From JBGPGW01 sp041484095 (GTDB lineage: Bacteria > Pseudomonadota > Alphaproteobacteria > CADEGL01), in assembly GCA_041484095.1 (NCBI GenBank), contig JBGPGW010000065.1, forward strand, positions 1-14,067: a stretch of 14,067 nucleotides of DNA, written 5' to 3'. The notes under the pieces were generated by a model. That model saw nothing but the letters and a program-made list of their open reading frames with translations, was not told the origin of the DNA and ran no database searches. Below are positions 7,198-14,067 of the stretch, in pieces. Every line of letters starts with the position of its first letter. The stretch's first letter is position 1. A program made the translations under genes and the position numbers.

Positions 7198-7242
7198 GGG
7201 CAGGGTTTCGCTGCCTGGACAAAGTCAGGCCGCGAAGCTAAA

Positions 7243-7262
7243 TGACACCTGTCCGGGGACAG
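7243..7262. repeat. Small palindrome resembling a REP-type intergenic element
   Basis: Between metZ and apaG, CTGTCC (7249-7254) and GGACAG (7257-7262) form a perfect inverted repeat with only 2 nt between, preceded by TGACAC. The 7198-7302 gap also holds GGCAG/CTGCC (7199-7215) and CCTG-AC/GT-CAGG (7214-7229) hairpins that compete with each other. None has a U-tract, so they are not clear intrinsic terminators. Whether the palindrome is repeated elsewhere in the genome cannot be seen here. Confidence 0.35.
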
Positions 7263-7302
7263 AGCGTCCCGCGAATCCGAACGGCCTTGGAGTGCTGAAG
7301 TC

Positions 7303-7695
7303 ATGTACGAGGCGATCACGCGCGAGATTCGCGTCACCGTGAAGCCGTACTATCTCGAGGACCAATCGGAGCCCGACCGCAGCCATTTCGTCTGGGCCTA
7401 CCAGGTCCGAATCGAGAACCGAGGGCCCGAGACGGTCCAGCTGCTCAACCGCCACTGGAAGATCGTCGATTCCCTCGGCCGGGTCCAAGAGGTCCGGGGC
7501 GCGGGGGTCATCGGCGAGCAGCCGGTGCTCAAGCCCGGCGAGACCTTCGAGTATACGAGCGGCACGCCTTTGCCGACGCCGTCCGGTATCATGGGCGGCA
7601 CCTATGAGATGGAAGGAACGGGCGGCGAACGGTTCAGCATCACCATACCGACATTTTCGCTCGACAGCCCCGGCCAGAACGTCAAGGTTCATTGA
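7303..7695 (+). CDS. apaG: ApaG family protein
   Basis: The protein (130 aa, typical length) matches ApaG throughout: YEAITREIRVTVKPYYLEDQ at the start, HFVWAYQVRIENRGPETVQLL, then the signature VRGAGVIGEQPVLKPGE and TPSGIMGGTYEMEG. The fold is a small fibronectin type III-like beta sandwich with no recognised catalytic residues. It is commonly annotated as a Co2+/Mg2+ efflux-related protein, although its molecular role is not settled. ATG 7303 has GGAG 10 nt upstream and a nearer GAAG. In alphaproteobacteria apaG is often found next to metZ, as here, rather than in the ksgA-apaG-apaH operon of enterics. It may be transcribed from the riboswitch-controlled metZ promoter. Confidence 0.95.
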   Translation: MYEAITREIRVTVKPYYLEDQSEPDRSHFVWAYQVRIENRGPETVQLLNRHWKIVDSLGRVQEVRGAGVIGEQPVLKPGETFEYTSGTPLPTPSGIMGGTYEMEGTGGERFSITIPTFSLDSPGQNVKVH

Positions 7696-7775
7696 GGCCA
7701 GGCGAGAAGCGCGGCTCAGACCCGGCGCGCGGCAGGCCAGGGGCCCGACGGCTCCGCCACAGAACAGGACATCGA

Positions 7776-8441
7776 ATGAACAGCGATTCGCCGAACAAGA
7801 TTCGCAAGAATCCGAGCGAGACCCCGGGTGCCGCGAAGGCCACGGCGCGTGAGCGGCCGAGCCGCGAGGCCGCCGAAGCGGCGGTGCGCGTGCTCATCGA
7901 GTGGGCCGGCGACGACCCCAACCGGGAGGGGCTGCTCGATACGCCCGCGCGCGTCGCGCGCTCCTACGAGGAGTTCTTCTCGGGCTACACCGTCGATCCC
8001 GTCTCGTTCCTGAGCCGCACCTTCGACGAAACCAACGGCTACGACGAGATGATCGTGCTGCGCGACATTCGCTTCAATTCGCACTGCGAGCACCACATGG
8101 TGCCGATCATCGGGAAGGTCCATGTCGGCTATTTGCCGAACCGGCGCGTGATCGGCATCAGCAAGATCGCGCGCGTCGTCGACGCGTTCGCGCGGCGCCT
8201 GCAGATTCAGGAGAAATTCACGACCGAAGTCGCCAATACGATCAATGAGGTGTTGCAGCCCTTGGGCGTCGGCGTCGTCGTCGAGGGCGCGCATCAGTGC
8301 ATGACCACGCGCGGCGTGCACAAGCCGGGCGGAACGTTGGTCACGAGCCGGATGCTCGGCACGTTCCGCACCGACCCCAAGACGCGGCGCGAGTTCCTCA
8401 GCATGATCGCAAGCCCCGCCGCGGGACTGCCCAACGTCTAG
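7776..8441 (+). CDS. folE: GTP cyclohydrolase I
   Basis: The protein (221 aa) converts GTP to 7,8-dihydroneopterin triphosphate, the first step of tetrahydrofolate synthesis, as a cytoplasmic homodecamer. The zinc ligands are all present: Cys104 and His107 in SHCEHHMVP, and Cys175 in HQCMTTRGV; their spacing equals that of the E. coli enzyme (110, 113, 181). Other family blocks are NREGLLDTPARVARSYEEFF, GISKIARVVDAFARRLQIQE and GVVVEGAHQC. The first 28 or so residues are a polar, family-variable extension. ATG 7776 follows AGGAC by 5 nt; the frame continues upstream to 7692, but that part is unlike the family. It lies 80 nt after apaG and before argE, with no terminator evident in either gap, so it may be part of the same transcript. 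Confidence 0.96.
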   Translation: MNSDSPNKIRKNPSETPGAAKATARERPSREAAEAAVRVLIEWAGDDPNREGLLDTPARVARSYEEFFSGYTVDPVSFLSRTFDETNGYDEMIVLRDIRFNSHCEHHMVPIIGKVHVGYLPNRRVIGISKIARVVDAFARRLQIQEKFTTEVANTINEVLQPLGVGVVVEGAHQCMTTRGVHKPGGTLVTSRMLGTFRTDPKTRREFLSMIASPAAGLPNV

Positions 8442-8494
8442 CGCAACGGGTTGACCGGCCGCGCGACCAGGAGCGGCCCATCGAGGACATACGG

Positions 8495-9664
8495 ATGATG
8501 GCCAGCAAGACCCAAAGCCCGCGCGCAATGATCGAGCGCCTCATCGGCTTCGACACCACGTCGATCAAGTCGAACCTCAACCTGATCGACGATGCCGCCG
8601 ACTATCTCTCCGGGCAGGGAATCAAGGTCGACCTTATCCACAACGCCGATCGGACCAAGGCGAACCTCTTCGCGACGATCGGCCCCGATGCGCCGGGCGG
8701 CGTGGCGCTGTCCGGCCATACCGACGTCGTTCCCGTCGAGGGACAGCCCTGGACGAGCGATCCCTTCACGGTGGTCGAGCGCGACGGCAAGCTCTTCGGG
8801 CGAGGCACGTCAGACATGAAGAGCTTCATCGCCATCGCGCTCGCGCTTGTGCCCGAGATGAAGGCCGCGCGGCTCAAGCGTCCCATCCACCTGGCCTTGT
8901 CCTATGACGAGGAGATCGGCTGTCTCGGCGCGCCCGTCATGATCGCCGAAATCGGCAAGCGTCTGCCGCGCCCGGCCATGGTCGTCATCGGCGAGCCGAC
9001 CGAGATGAAGGTCGCCAACGCGCATAAGGGATCGTTCGGCTACCGGACCACGGTGACGGGCCTCGAGGCGCATTCGAGCGCCACGCACAAGGGCGTGAGC
9101 GCCGTCATCCATGCCGCGGAGATCATCCATTTCATCAATGAGCTCGCGGCCGAATTCCGCGCGCGCGCCAGGCCGGGCACGGATTTCGATCCGCCCTACA
9201 CGACCCTCAGCGTGGGCGTCATCGAGGGCGGCACGGCCATCAACATCATTCCGCGCCACTGTTGCTTCCATTGGGACATCCGCCTCCTGCCCGGCGCCGT
9301 TCTCGAAGAAATCGAGGGCCGCGTCAGAGGCTTCATCGACCAATCGATCCTGCCGAAGATGCGCGCGGTGAGCCCGGAGGCGAACGTCGTCACCGAATCG
9401 ATCTTCGGGGTTCCGGGTCTCCGGCCCGAACCCGGATCGCCCGCCGAGGCGCTGTGCCTCAGGCTGACGGGGGCGAACGGGACCACCGTGATCTCGTTCG
9501 GAACCGAAGGCGGACAGTTTCAGAGCGCCGGCATCCCGACCGTCATCTGCGGCCCCGGGCGGATCCTTGAGGCGCACAAGCCGAACGAATACATCGCCCT
9601 CGATCAGATCGAGGCGGCGATCACGTTCCAGCGCCGCCTCATCCAATGGGCAACCGAGAATTAA
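8495..9664 (+). CDS. argE: Acetylornithine deacetylase
   Basis: The protein (389 aa) is an M20-family metallohydrolase of the ArgE group, which removes the acetyl group from N2-acetylornithine to give ornithine. The two-metal site is complete: His75 in SGHTDVVPV, Asp107 in GRGTSDMKSF (bridging), Glu139 (catalytic base) and Glu140 in YDEEIGC, the Glu of IGEPTEMKV, and His361 in LEAHKPNEY. The lid-domain sequence KGSFGYRTTVTGLEAHSS and SFGTEGGQF are also typical. ATG 8495 follows GAGG by 8 nt; ATG 8498 is next to it and cannot be excluded. Other M20 deacylases are hard to exclude by sequence, but argD and argF lie only 3 kb away on the opposite strand, which supports the arginine role. ridA follows. 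Confidence 0.92.
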   Translation: MMASKTQSPRAMIERLIGFDTTSIKSNLNLIDDAADYLSGQGIKVDLIHNADRTKANLFATIGPDAPGGVALSGHTDVVPVEGQPWTSDPFTVVERDGKLFGRGTSDMKSFIAIALALVPEMKAARLKRPIHLALSYDEEIGCLGAPVMIAEIGKRLPRPAMVVIGEPTEMKVANAHKGSFGYRTTVTGLEAHSSATHKGVSAVIHAAEIIHFINELAAEFRARARPGTDFDPPYTTLSVGVIEGGTAINIIPRHCCFHWDIRLLPGAVLEEIEGRVRGFIDQSILPKMRAVSPEANVVTESIFGVPGLRPEPGSPAEALCLRLTGANGTTVISFGTEGGQFQSAGIPTVICGPGRILEAHKPNEYIALDQIEAAITFQRRLIQWATEN

Positions 9665-9666
9665 GG

Positions 9667-9692
9667 GCTCCCCAGGAGCACAGAAATTTTTT
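9667..9692 (+). terminator. Weak terminator-like hairpin between argE and ridA
   Basis: GCTCC (9667-9671) and GGAGC (9675-9679) form a perfect 5-bp stem with loop CCA, three bases after the argE stop. Six T residues follow (9687-9692), but only after a 7-nt spacer (ACAGAAA), so the geometry is poor. It may only reduce read-through into ridA. Confidence 0.35.
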
Positions 9693-9708
9693 CCAGGGAG
9701 AGACTGCG

Positions 9709-10086
9709 ATGAAGCGGGTCGTCGACACGGGTCTACCGAAACTGAAGGCGCCCCTCGAATGGGCGACCGTCGCGGGCGACGTCCTCTACACCGCGCAGAT
9801 TCCCATCCGGGCCGACGGCTCGATCGAGACGGGCGAGGCCCGCGCGCAGGTCGACCTCACGCTCGCGAACCTCAAGACGACCGTCGAGGCCGCCGGCGGG
9901 AGCATGGCGGACGTGGCGCAGGTGCTTGTCTATCTCACGGGGGCCGAGCACGCCGCAGCGCTGAACGAGGTGTGGCCGCGCTATTTCTCGGCACCCTATC
10001 CCAACCGGGCGACCGTGATCGTGACGGCGCTGGTCGTCCCCAACATCGTCGTCGAGATGGTCGCGCACGCCCATCTCGGGCGCTGA
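9709..10086 (+). CDS. RidA family (YjgF/YER057c/UK114) protein
   Basis: The protein (125 aa, standard length) belongs to the RidA family, trimeric cytoplasmic proteins of which the best-known members hydrolyse reactive enamine/imine intermediates such as 2-aminoacrylate released by PLP enzymes. Landmarks are a GDVLYTAQIPI strand, ARAQVDLTLANLKTTVEAAG, DVAQVLVYLTG, and the substrate-carboxylate-binding Arg100 in YPNRATVIV. A Glu near residue 116 (VVEMVAHA) matches the C-terminal acidic position of active members. ATG 9709 has AGGGAGAG about 5-8 nt upstream. It follows argE by 44 nt with a weak hairpin between them. Two PLP enzymes, MetZ and ArgD, are encoded nearby, which suits the role but does not prove it. 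Subgroup assignment (RidA proper or Rid1-7) is not certain. Confidence 0.9.
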   Translation: MKRVVDTGLPKLKAPLEWATVAGDVLYTAQIPIRADGSIETGEARAQVDLTLANLKTTVEAAGGSMADVAQVLVYLTGAEHAAALNEVWPRYFSAPYPNRATVIVTALVVPNIVVEMVAHAHLGR

Positions 10087-10105
10087 TCCCCCGCCATCCA
10101 CGGAC

Positions 10106-10124
10106 GGCGCCGCCTTAGGGCGCC
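10106..10124. repeat. Hairpin between converging ridA and the lipoprotein gene
   Basis: GGCGCC (10106-10111) and GGCGCC (10119-10124) form a 6-bp stem with a 7-nt loop in the 28-nt gap between the converging genes, and overlap the lipoprotein stop codon. There is no T-tract on either side, so a bidirectional terminator role is only possible. Confidence 0.3.
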
Positions 10125-10708
10125 CGCAAGAACGGTTGCAGATGCGCTCGGATGTTCGTCTCGAGCTGCTTGTTGAGCTCGCGCATCAGGGCCTCGGTCA
10201 TGCCGAACCACGTCTTCTCGAGGTCGTTGAGCGTGATGTTCTCGGGCACGGTCTGGGTGATGGTGGCGCGCGCGCCGACAACGCCGTCCTTCTGCCCTGA
10301 CGCGTCCTGAACCCTTAGTTCCACTTCGAGAACCGCGTCATACCGGTCGCTCTGCTCCGTCTTGAAGAGACCGGAGACGCCGCCCGTCGTCTTGAGCCGG
10401 GTCTGGACGACGCTTGCGTTGCGGATGATGAAACGCGCCAGGCCCTGGCTGCCCTCGGGCTTCAGCCGGTCGTTCGCCCACCGCTCGGCCGCCCGTCCGG
10501 GCGGCACCGCAAACAGGTGATCGACGTTCGGCGCCTTGTAGGACGGCGCGTATGACCAGATCACCTCGACGGCCCGGACATCGAGCGGGATCGGCGCCAT
10601 CTCGGCATAGGTGATCTCGGGCAATTTCTGCTGGGGCGGCGGCGTATTGCAGCCAGCGAGGCTTATGAGCCCCACGCACGCCGCAAAGAGCAACCGTCTT
10701 CGGTCCAT
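10115..10708 (-). CDS. Lipoprotein of unknown function
   Basis: The protein (197 aa) begins with a lipoprotein signal: positively charged MDRRRLL, a hydrophobic run, and the lipobox LAGC with the acylated Cys20. Asn follows at +2, so sorting to the outer membrane is likely. The mature part has no motif that I can name; a block around SDRYDAVLEVELRVQDASGQ suggests beta strands, and the last 40 residues look helical (MTEALMRELNKQLETNIRAH). ATG 10708 was chosen because GAGG lies 6 nt upstream; ATG 10732 would add eight residues before the signal. It lies 66 nt downstream of hslO on the same strand and may share the arg transcript; a weak TATGCT box in the gap would allow its own promoter. Similar unnamed lipoproteins occur at this locus in other alphaproteobacteria, as far as I recall. 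Confidence 0.8.
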   Translation of the reverse strand: MDRRRLLFAACVGLISLAGCNTPPPQQKLPEITYAEMAPIPLDVRAVEVIWSYAPSYKAPNVDHLFAVPPGRAAERWANDRLKPEGSQGLARFIIRNASVVQTRLKTTGGVSGLFKTEQSDRYDAVLEVELRVQDASGQKDGVVGARATITQTVPENITLNDLEKTWFGMTEALMRELNKQLETNIRAHLQPFLRAP

Positions 10709-10774
10709 CACGCGCCTCATCCACCTTGTCATCGCAGCATATGGGGGCCGCGCGGGCGCGTTGCAATGCGCGCG

Positions 10775-11731
10775 CTATCCCGCGGCGAGGCGGGCGATCG
10801 CGTCGTCGTCGAACTCATAGTGGGTCCCGCAGAATTCGCAGGTCATGACCACGCGCCCGTCGACCTTGAATTCGTCGAGCTGGTCCGCGGAAATCGATTT
10901 CAGCACGCGGACCGCCCGCTCCCGCGAGCAGCGGCAGCCAAAGTGCAGCGGCGAGGGCTGATAGACGCGCACGCCATCCTCATGAAACAAGCAGAACAGG
11001 AGCGCCCCGGGCGTGAGCGAGAAATCGAGCAATTCATCACGCGTGCAGGTCTGCAAAAGCGCGCGCGCGCGACGCCATTCTTCCTCCGCGTCCCGAAACG
11101 CCGCCCCTTCCACCGCGGGCTCGGGCATGCGCTGGATGACCAGCGATGCCGCCCGCCACGCCCCGTCGATCCGTCCCGCCGCGACGAGGATGTCCGTCTC
11201 GATCTGCTCCGAACGGGTGAAATAGTGGCGCACGCAATCCGCCAGCGTGGCGCCGGACAGCTCGACGATTCCCTGATAGAGCTCGGTGTGGGTGCCTTGG
11301 TCGACCGTAAAGGCCAGGTAGCCCTTGCCGAGAAGCCGCGGCACCGCATCGGCCATGCCGGCCCCCTGCGCCAGGCCCTCGACCGCGCCTGCGAGCCGCG
11401 CCGAATCGTGCTGGGCGTAGCCGCGAACCGCCCCCTTCGTCGTCACGTCGGCGACGAGCAGCCTGACGGGCCCGTCGCCTTTGGCTTGGAACGTGAAGAC
11501 GCCGTCGTATTTGAGGACGGCCGCCAGCGCCGAGGCCAGCGCCGAAGCCTCGCCAAGCAGACCTGCGACCGCGACTGGGTAGTCGTGCCGGGTGAGCACC
11601 TCGTCGATCGCCGGCCCCAAACGGACGAGCCGTCCCCGCAGGTCGGTTCCTTCGATGCGAAACGGCTGGACGAGATCTTGGACGATGGCCTGGCCGCCTG
11701 CCGATGCGAGGCGCGGATCTATTGCAGGCAC
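10775..11731 (-). CDS. hslO: Hsp33 redox-regulated chaperone
   Basis: The product (318 aa from GTG 11731) is the Hsp33 holdase, a cytoplasmic chaperone switched on by oxidation of zinc-bound cysteines. All four redox cysteines are present: Cys266 and Cys268 (GCRCS), Cys298 and Cys301 (TCEFCG), with the CXC...CXXC spacing close to that of the E. coli protein. The family start block DLVQPFRIEG...RGRLVRLGP is clear, and the middle has GYLAFTVDQG and YQGIVELSG. No ATG lies near the proper N-terminus. GTG 11731 is the best candidate; it lies 8 nt before the argF stop codon, so translation is probably coupled to argF. A purine-rich AGAAGGG is 12 nt upstream, rather distant. The open frame continues far into argF but that part is only a shadow of argF. 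Confidence 0.92.
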   Translation of the reverse strand: MPAIDPRLASAGGQAIVQDLVQPFRIEGTDLRGRLVRLGPAIDEVLTRHDYPVAVAGLLGEASALASALAAVLKYDGVFTFQAKGDGPVRLLVADVTTKGAVRGYAQHDSARLAGAVEGLAQGAGMADAVPRLLGKGYLAFTVDQGTHTELYQGIVELSGATLADCVRHYFTRSEQIETDILVAAGRIDGAWRAASLVIQRMPEPAVEGAAFRDAEEEWRRARALLQTCTRDELLDFSLTPGALLFCLFHEDGVRVYQPSPLHFGCRCSRERAVRVLKSISADQLDEFKVDGRVVMTCEFCGTHYEFDDDAIARLAAG

Positions 11732-12630
11732 CAGGTCAGGATACCCTTCTGCGCGTGCAGGCGGTTTTCCGCTTCGTCCCACACGACGGACTGGGGACCG
11801 TCGATGACGTCCGTCGCGACTTCCTCGTCCCGGTGCGCCGGCAGGCAATGCATGAAAATCGCATTCGGCTTGGCGAGCGACATCACATGACTGTCGACGC
11901 GGAACCGCTCGAACATCTTCTTGCGGCCTTCCGCCCCTTCCTGCCCCATCGAGACCCAGGTGTCGGTCACGATGCAATCGGCACCCCGCGCCGCGGCTTC
12001 CGCGCTGCGCCCGATCTCGATGCGGGCACCTTCCTTCCGGGCCCACTGAACCACCGTCTCGGGCGGCGCCAACGGCTCGGGACTGGCGAGACGCAAGTCG
12101 AAATGAAACCGCGCGGCCGCCTGAATCCAGGTCGTGGACATGTTGTTCATGTCGCCGAGCCAGGCGACGGTCTTGCCGTCGATCGAACCCCGATGCTCCT
12201 CGAAGGTCAGGATGTCGGCCATGAGCTGGCAGGGATGCGTGCGGTTCGTCAGGCCATTGATCACCGGCACCGTCGCATGGGCGGCGAGTTCGCGGAGTTT
12301 GTCGTGATCGTCCGTCCGCAGCATGATCGCGTCCACGTAGCGCGAGAGGACGCGTGCCGTGTCGCCGATCGTCTCCCCGCGGCCGAGCTGCGTGCCTTGC
12401 CGTTCCAACACGATCACGTCGCCTCCGAGCTGGCGCATGCCGACCTCGAACGAGACTCGCGTGCGCGTCGAGGGCCGCTCGAAGATGAGCGCCAGCATCT
12501 TGCCCGCGAGCGGCCGGTCGAGACCCCCCGCGCGCTTGGCGCGCTTGAACGCCGCCGCACGATCGAGGATGTCCCGAAGCACCGAAGTCTCGAGCTGATC
12601 GAGATCGAGGAAGTGCCGTGCTTTACCCAT
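11719..12630 (-). CDS. argF: Ornithine carbamoyltransferase
   Basis: The protein (303 aa) transfers the carbamoyl group from carbamoyl phosphate to ornithine, giving citrulline, in the cytoplasm as a trimer. The signatures are complete: carbamoyl-phosphate loop FERPSTRTR (Ser54-Arg58), HPCQ near residue 131, the ornithine-side motif DTWVSMGQE, and MHCLPAHR with the catalytic Cys near residue 263. ATG 12630 overlaps the end of argD by 8 nt (the argD codons CAT GGG TAA contain the ATG), and GAGG lies 3 nt before it inside argD. Translation is thus expected to be coupled to argD. The 3' end overlaps the start of hslO by 13 nt. The argD-argF-hslO order is common in alphaproteobacteria. Confidence 0.96.
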   Translation of the reverse strand: MGKARHFLDLDQLETSVLRDILDRAAAFKRAKRAGGLDRPLAGKMLALIFERPSTRTRVSFEVGMRQLGGDVIVLERQGTQLGRGETIGDTARVLSRYVDAIMLRTDDHDKLRELAAHATVPVINGLTNRTHPCQLMADILTFEEHRGSIDGKTVAWLGDMNNMSTTWIQAAARFHFDLRLASPEPLAPPETVVQWARKEGARIEIGRSAEAAARGADCIVTDTWVSMGQEGAEGRKKMFERFRVDSHVMSLAKPNAIFMHCLPAHRDEEVATDVIDGPQSVVWDEAENRLHAQKGILTWCLQ

Positions 12631-13804
12631 GGACCTCGTTCCAGGTCGCGCAGCTCCGCTCGAGACTCGCGATTGCTTCGTCGACATGCCGTTCGTCGAC
12701 GATGAGGGGCGGCGCAAGCCGGACCACGTTCTCGGCGGCCCCGACCGTGAGAAGGCCGCCCTTCAGCAGCCGGTCGATCATGGTCTCGCTCGGCACGCGG
12801 CATTTGAGACCCAGCATCATGCCCATGCCCCGGACCTCCTCGAAATGGTCGGGATACTTCGATGCGAGCGCCTGAAGACGGGACCGCGTCAGCTTCGCCA
12901 TGCGCTTGACGTTGTCGAGAAACCCCTCGCTCAAGAGGACATCGAGCACCGCATTACCCACCGCCATGGCGAGGGGATTGCCGCCGAAGGTCGAGCCATG
13001 CGTGCCGGCCGTCATGCCGACGGCCGCGCGTTCGGTCGCGAGGCAGGCGCCGACGGGGAAGCCGCCGCCGAAACCCTTGGCGATCGCCATGACGTCGGGC
13101 TTCACGCCGAACGCCTCGTAGGCGAACAGCGAGCCCATGCGGCCCGCCCCGGTTTGGACCTCGTCGAAGAACACGAGAAGACCGAACTCGTCCGCGACCT
13201 TGCGCACGCCCTGCAGGTATTCGAGCGTCGCAGGCCGGATACCGCCCTCGCCGATGACAGGCTCCATCAGGATGCCGGCGGTCTCCTCGGTGATGGCCGC
13301 GCGCAACTCGTTCAGGTTGTTGAAGCTGACGTGGTCGAAGCCATCGACGAGCGGCTCGAAGCCCTTGATGTGCTTCTCCTGCCCGCCGGCGGCGATCGTG
13401 GCCAGCGTGCGTCCGTGAAACGCGCCCGTCGCGCAAATCATGCGGTAGCGGCCCGGGTTTCCGGTCGCGTCGTGGTACTTGCGCACGAGCTTGAGTCCGC
13501 ACTCGACGGCTTCAGCGCCGGAGTTCGCGAAAAACACCGTATCGGCGAAACTATGCGCCACCAGCCGCTCGGCGAGGCGCTCCTGCTCGGGGATGCGATA
13601 GAGGTTCGAGCAGTGCCACAGCTTGCGTGCCTGGTTCTCAAGCGCAGCCACAAGATGAGGGTGCGCATGACCCAGCATCGTCACCGCGATGCCGCTCGCG
13701 AAATCGAGATAACGTCGGCCGTCGGTGCCGAAGAGATAAGCGCCTTCGCCACGGTCGAACGCTATGTCGATCCGCTTGAAAACCGGCATCGATGGGGTGA
13801 TCAC
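12623..13804 (-). CDS. argD: Acetylornithine aminotransferase
   Basis: The protein (393 aa) is a class III PLP aminotransferase that interconverts N-acetylglutamate semialdehyde and N2-acetylornithine. The Schiff-base lysine is Lys243 in AIAKGFGGGFPVGA. Other marks are FANSGAEAVE (phosphate-binding), GAFHGRTLA, FFDEVQTGAGRMG with the PLP Asp, and THGSTFGGNPLA. Homologues often also act on succinyl-diaminopimelate, so a role in lysine synthesis is possible. The start is taken as GTG 13804, which has GGAG 6 nt upstream; ATG 13789 (MPVFKRI) is an in-frame alternative without a ribosome binding site. The adjoining arginine gene argF overlaps its end, and a strong promoter lies about 60 nt upstream. 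Confidence 0.95.
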   Translation of the reverse strand: MITPSMPVFKRIDIAFDRGEGAYLFGTDGRRYLDFASGIAVTMLGHAHPHLVAALENQARKLWHCSNLYRIPEQERLAERLVAHSFADTVFFANSGAEAVECGLKLVRKYHDATGNPGRYRMICATGAFHGRTLATIAAGGQEKHIKGFEPLVDGFDHVSFNNLNELRAAITEETAGILMEPVIGEGGIRPATLEYLQGVRKVADEFGLLVFFDEVQTGAGRMGSLFAYEAFGVKPDVMAIAKGFGGGFPVGACLATERAAVGMTAGTHGSTFGGNPLAMAVGNAVLDVLLSEGFLDNVKRMAKLTRSRLQALASKYPDHFEEVRGMGMMLGLKCRVPSETMIDRLLKGGLLTVGAAENVVRLAPPLIVDERHVDEAIASLERSCATWNEVHG

Positions 13805-13864
13805 GGCAGACTCCGTCCCTTGCCTGAGAGTGCAAAAATACGCTGAAAAGTCGGAATGAACGGG

Positions 13865-13893
13865 AGTATTCGCGCTGGGTCGGGCTCTGTCAA
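13865..13893 (-). promoter_or_regulatory. Sigma70-type promoter of argD-argF-hslO
   Basis: On the minus strand a perfect -35, TTGACA (13888-13893), is followed after 17 nt by AATACT (13865-13870), four of six matches to TATAAT. Transcription should begin near 13858, leaving a leader of about 54 nt before the GTG start of argD. No clear ArgR box was recognised. No terminator with a U-tract separates this promoter from the permease gene upstream. Confidence 0.65.
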
Positions 13894-13915
13894 GAAAGTG
13901 CCGGGCAGCGCCGAC

Positions 13916-14067
13916 TTACACCTTCAGCTTGTAACCCCGCGCGATCATCGCGTAGGCGAGCGCCCACAGGCCGACATTGGCTATCGCGAGCATCGCGAGG
14001 CCGATCTCGAGGGGCGCCTCCGCATGGCCGACGAAGCCGTACCGGAATCCGTCGATCAGGTAGAAAA
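13916..14067 (-). CDS. ABC-2 type transporter permease, C-terminal part
   Basis: The last 49 codons of a gene that enters from the right edge end at TAA (13916-13918). The residues FYLIDGFRYGFVGHAEAP, then one hydrophobic span with ALWALAY-like sequence (GLWALAYAMIARGYKLKV), are typical of the end of ABC-2 (YadH-like) permeases, which pair with a separate ATPase. The substrate is unknown and the ATPase gene would lie outside the window. The gene ends about 110 nt before the argD start. Confidence 0.8.
   Translation of the reverse strand, partial: FYLIDGFRYGFVGHAEAPLEIGLAMLAIANVGLWALAYAMIARGYKLKV

Noticed and set aside
10766..11890. Long plus-strand open frame opposite hslO
   Set aside because: No domain signature and polar composition typical of a shadow frame; hslO has all four redox cysteines.
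12629..13846. Long open frame antisense to argD (about 400 codons)
   Set aside because: Low-complexity, His/Arg-rich translation with no recognisable domain; argD and argF explain the region fully.
13805..13917. A full glycine riboswitch upstream of argD
   Set aside because: Only the 3' conserved block is present; the GGAGAG and CCGAAGG parts could not be found in the leader. Kept as a low-confidence finding only.

Overview
The window (GC-rich, densely coding on both strands) reads as chromosomal core DNA of an alphaproteobacterium. The best evidence is a SAM-II riboswitch ahead of metZ, a class found almost only in that group. The argD-argF-hslO order, the metZ-apaG pairing and an alphaproteobacterial-type tRNA-Gly with an encoded CCA agree with this. 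The genus cannot be read from the sequence; Rhodospirillales or a related order is a guess. No insertion sequence, phage gene, CRISPR array, integrase or toxin-antitoxin pair was seen.

Layout. At the left edge is the 3' end of a type II 2-haloacid dehalogenase gene, then an MFS transporter (387-1634, +). A polytopic membrane protein of unknown function (1646-3136, -) is divergent from a secreted YVTN/YncE-type beta-propeller protein (3304-4500, +). A tRNA-Gly(CCC) gene lies on the minus strand at 4562-4635. A stand-alone radical SAM enzyme follows (4807-5781, +). Its stop codon overlaps the -35 box of a promoter that starts the SAM-II leader of metZ (5956-7197). ApaG, folE, argE and ridA then follow in the same direction to 10086. 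The right third is on the minus strand. A promoter near 13865-13893 drives argD, argF and hslO, which overlap each other, and then a lipoprotein gene. The end of an ABC-2 transporter permease gene enters at the right edge.

Function. Three arginine genes (argE, argD, argF) sit in two converging groups. ArgD makes acetylornithine, ArgE removes the acetyl group and ArgF carbamoylates ornithine. MetZ makes homocysteine for methionine and SAM, and its leader senses SAM. ArgD and MetZ are PLP enzymes, and a RidA-family enamine/imine deaminase gene lies between them; this is a plausible link, not a proven one.

The most rewarding part is the metZ leader (5778-5955). Promoter, aptamer and an intrinsic terminator can all be placed. 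The aptamer's pseudoknot strand is also exactly complementary over 8 nt to the 3' arm of the terminator, so a complete transcriptional SAM switch can be proposed from sequence alone. Other points of interest are the divergent pair of uncharacterised membrane and propeller proteins, in which the membrane protein's predicted mature N-terminus is a histidine; the radical SAM enzyme of unknown substrate; and a short glycine-riboswitch-like block at the argD ribosome binding site.
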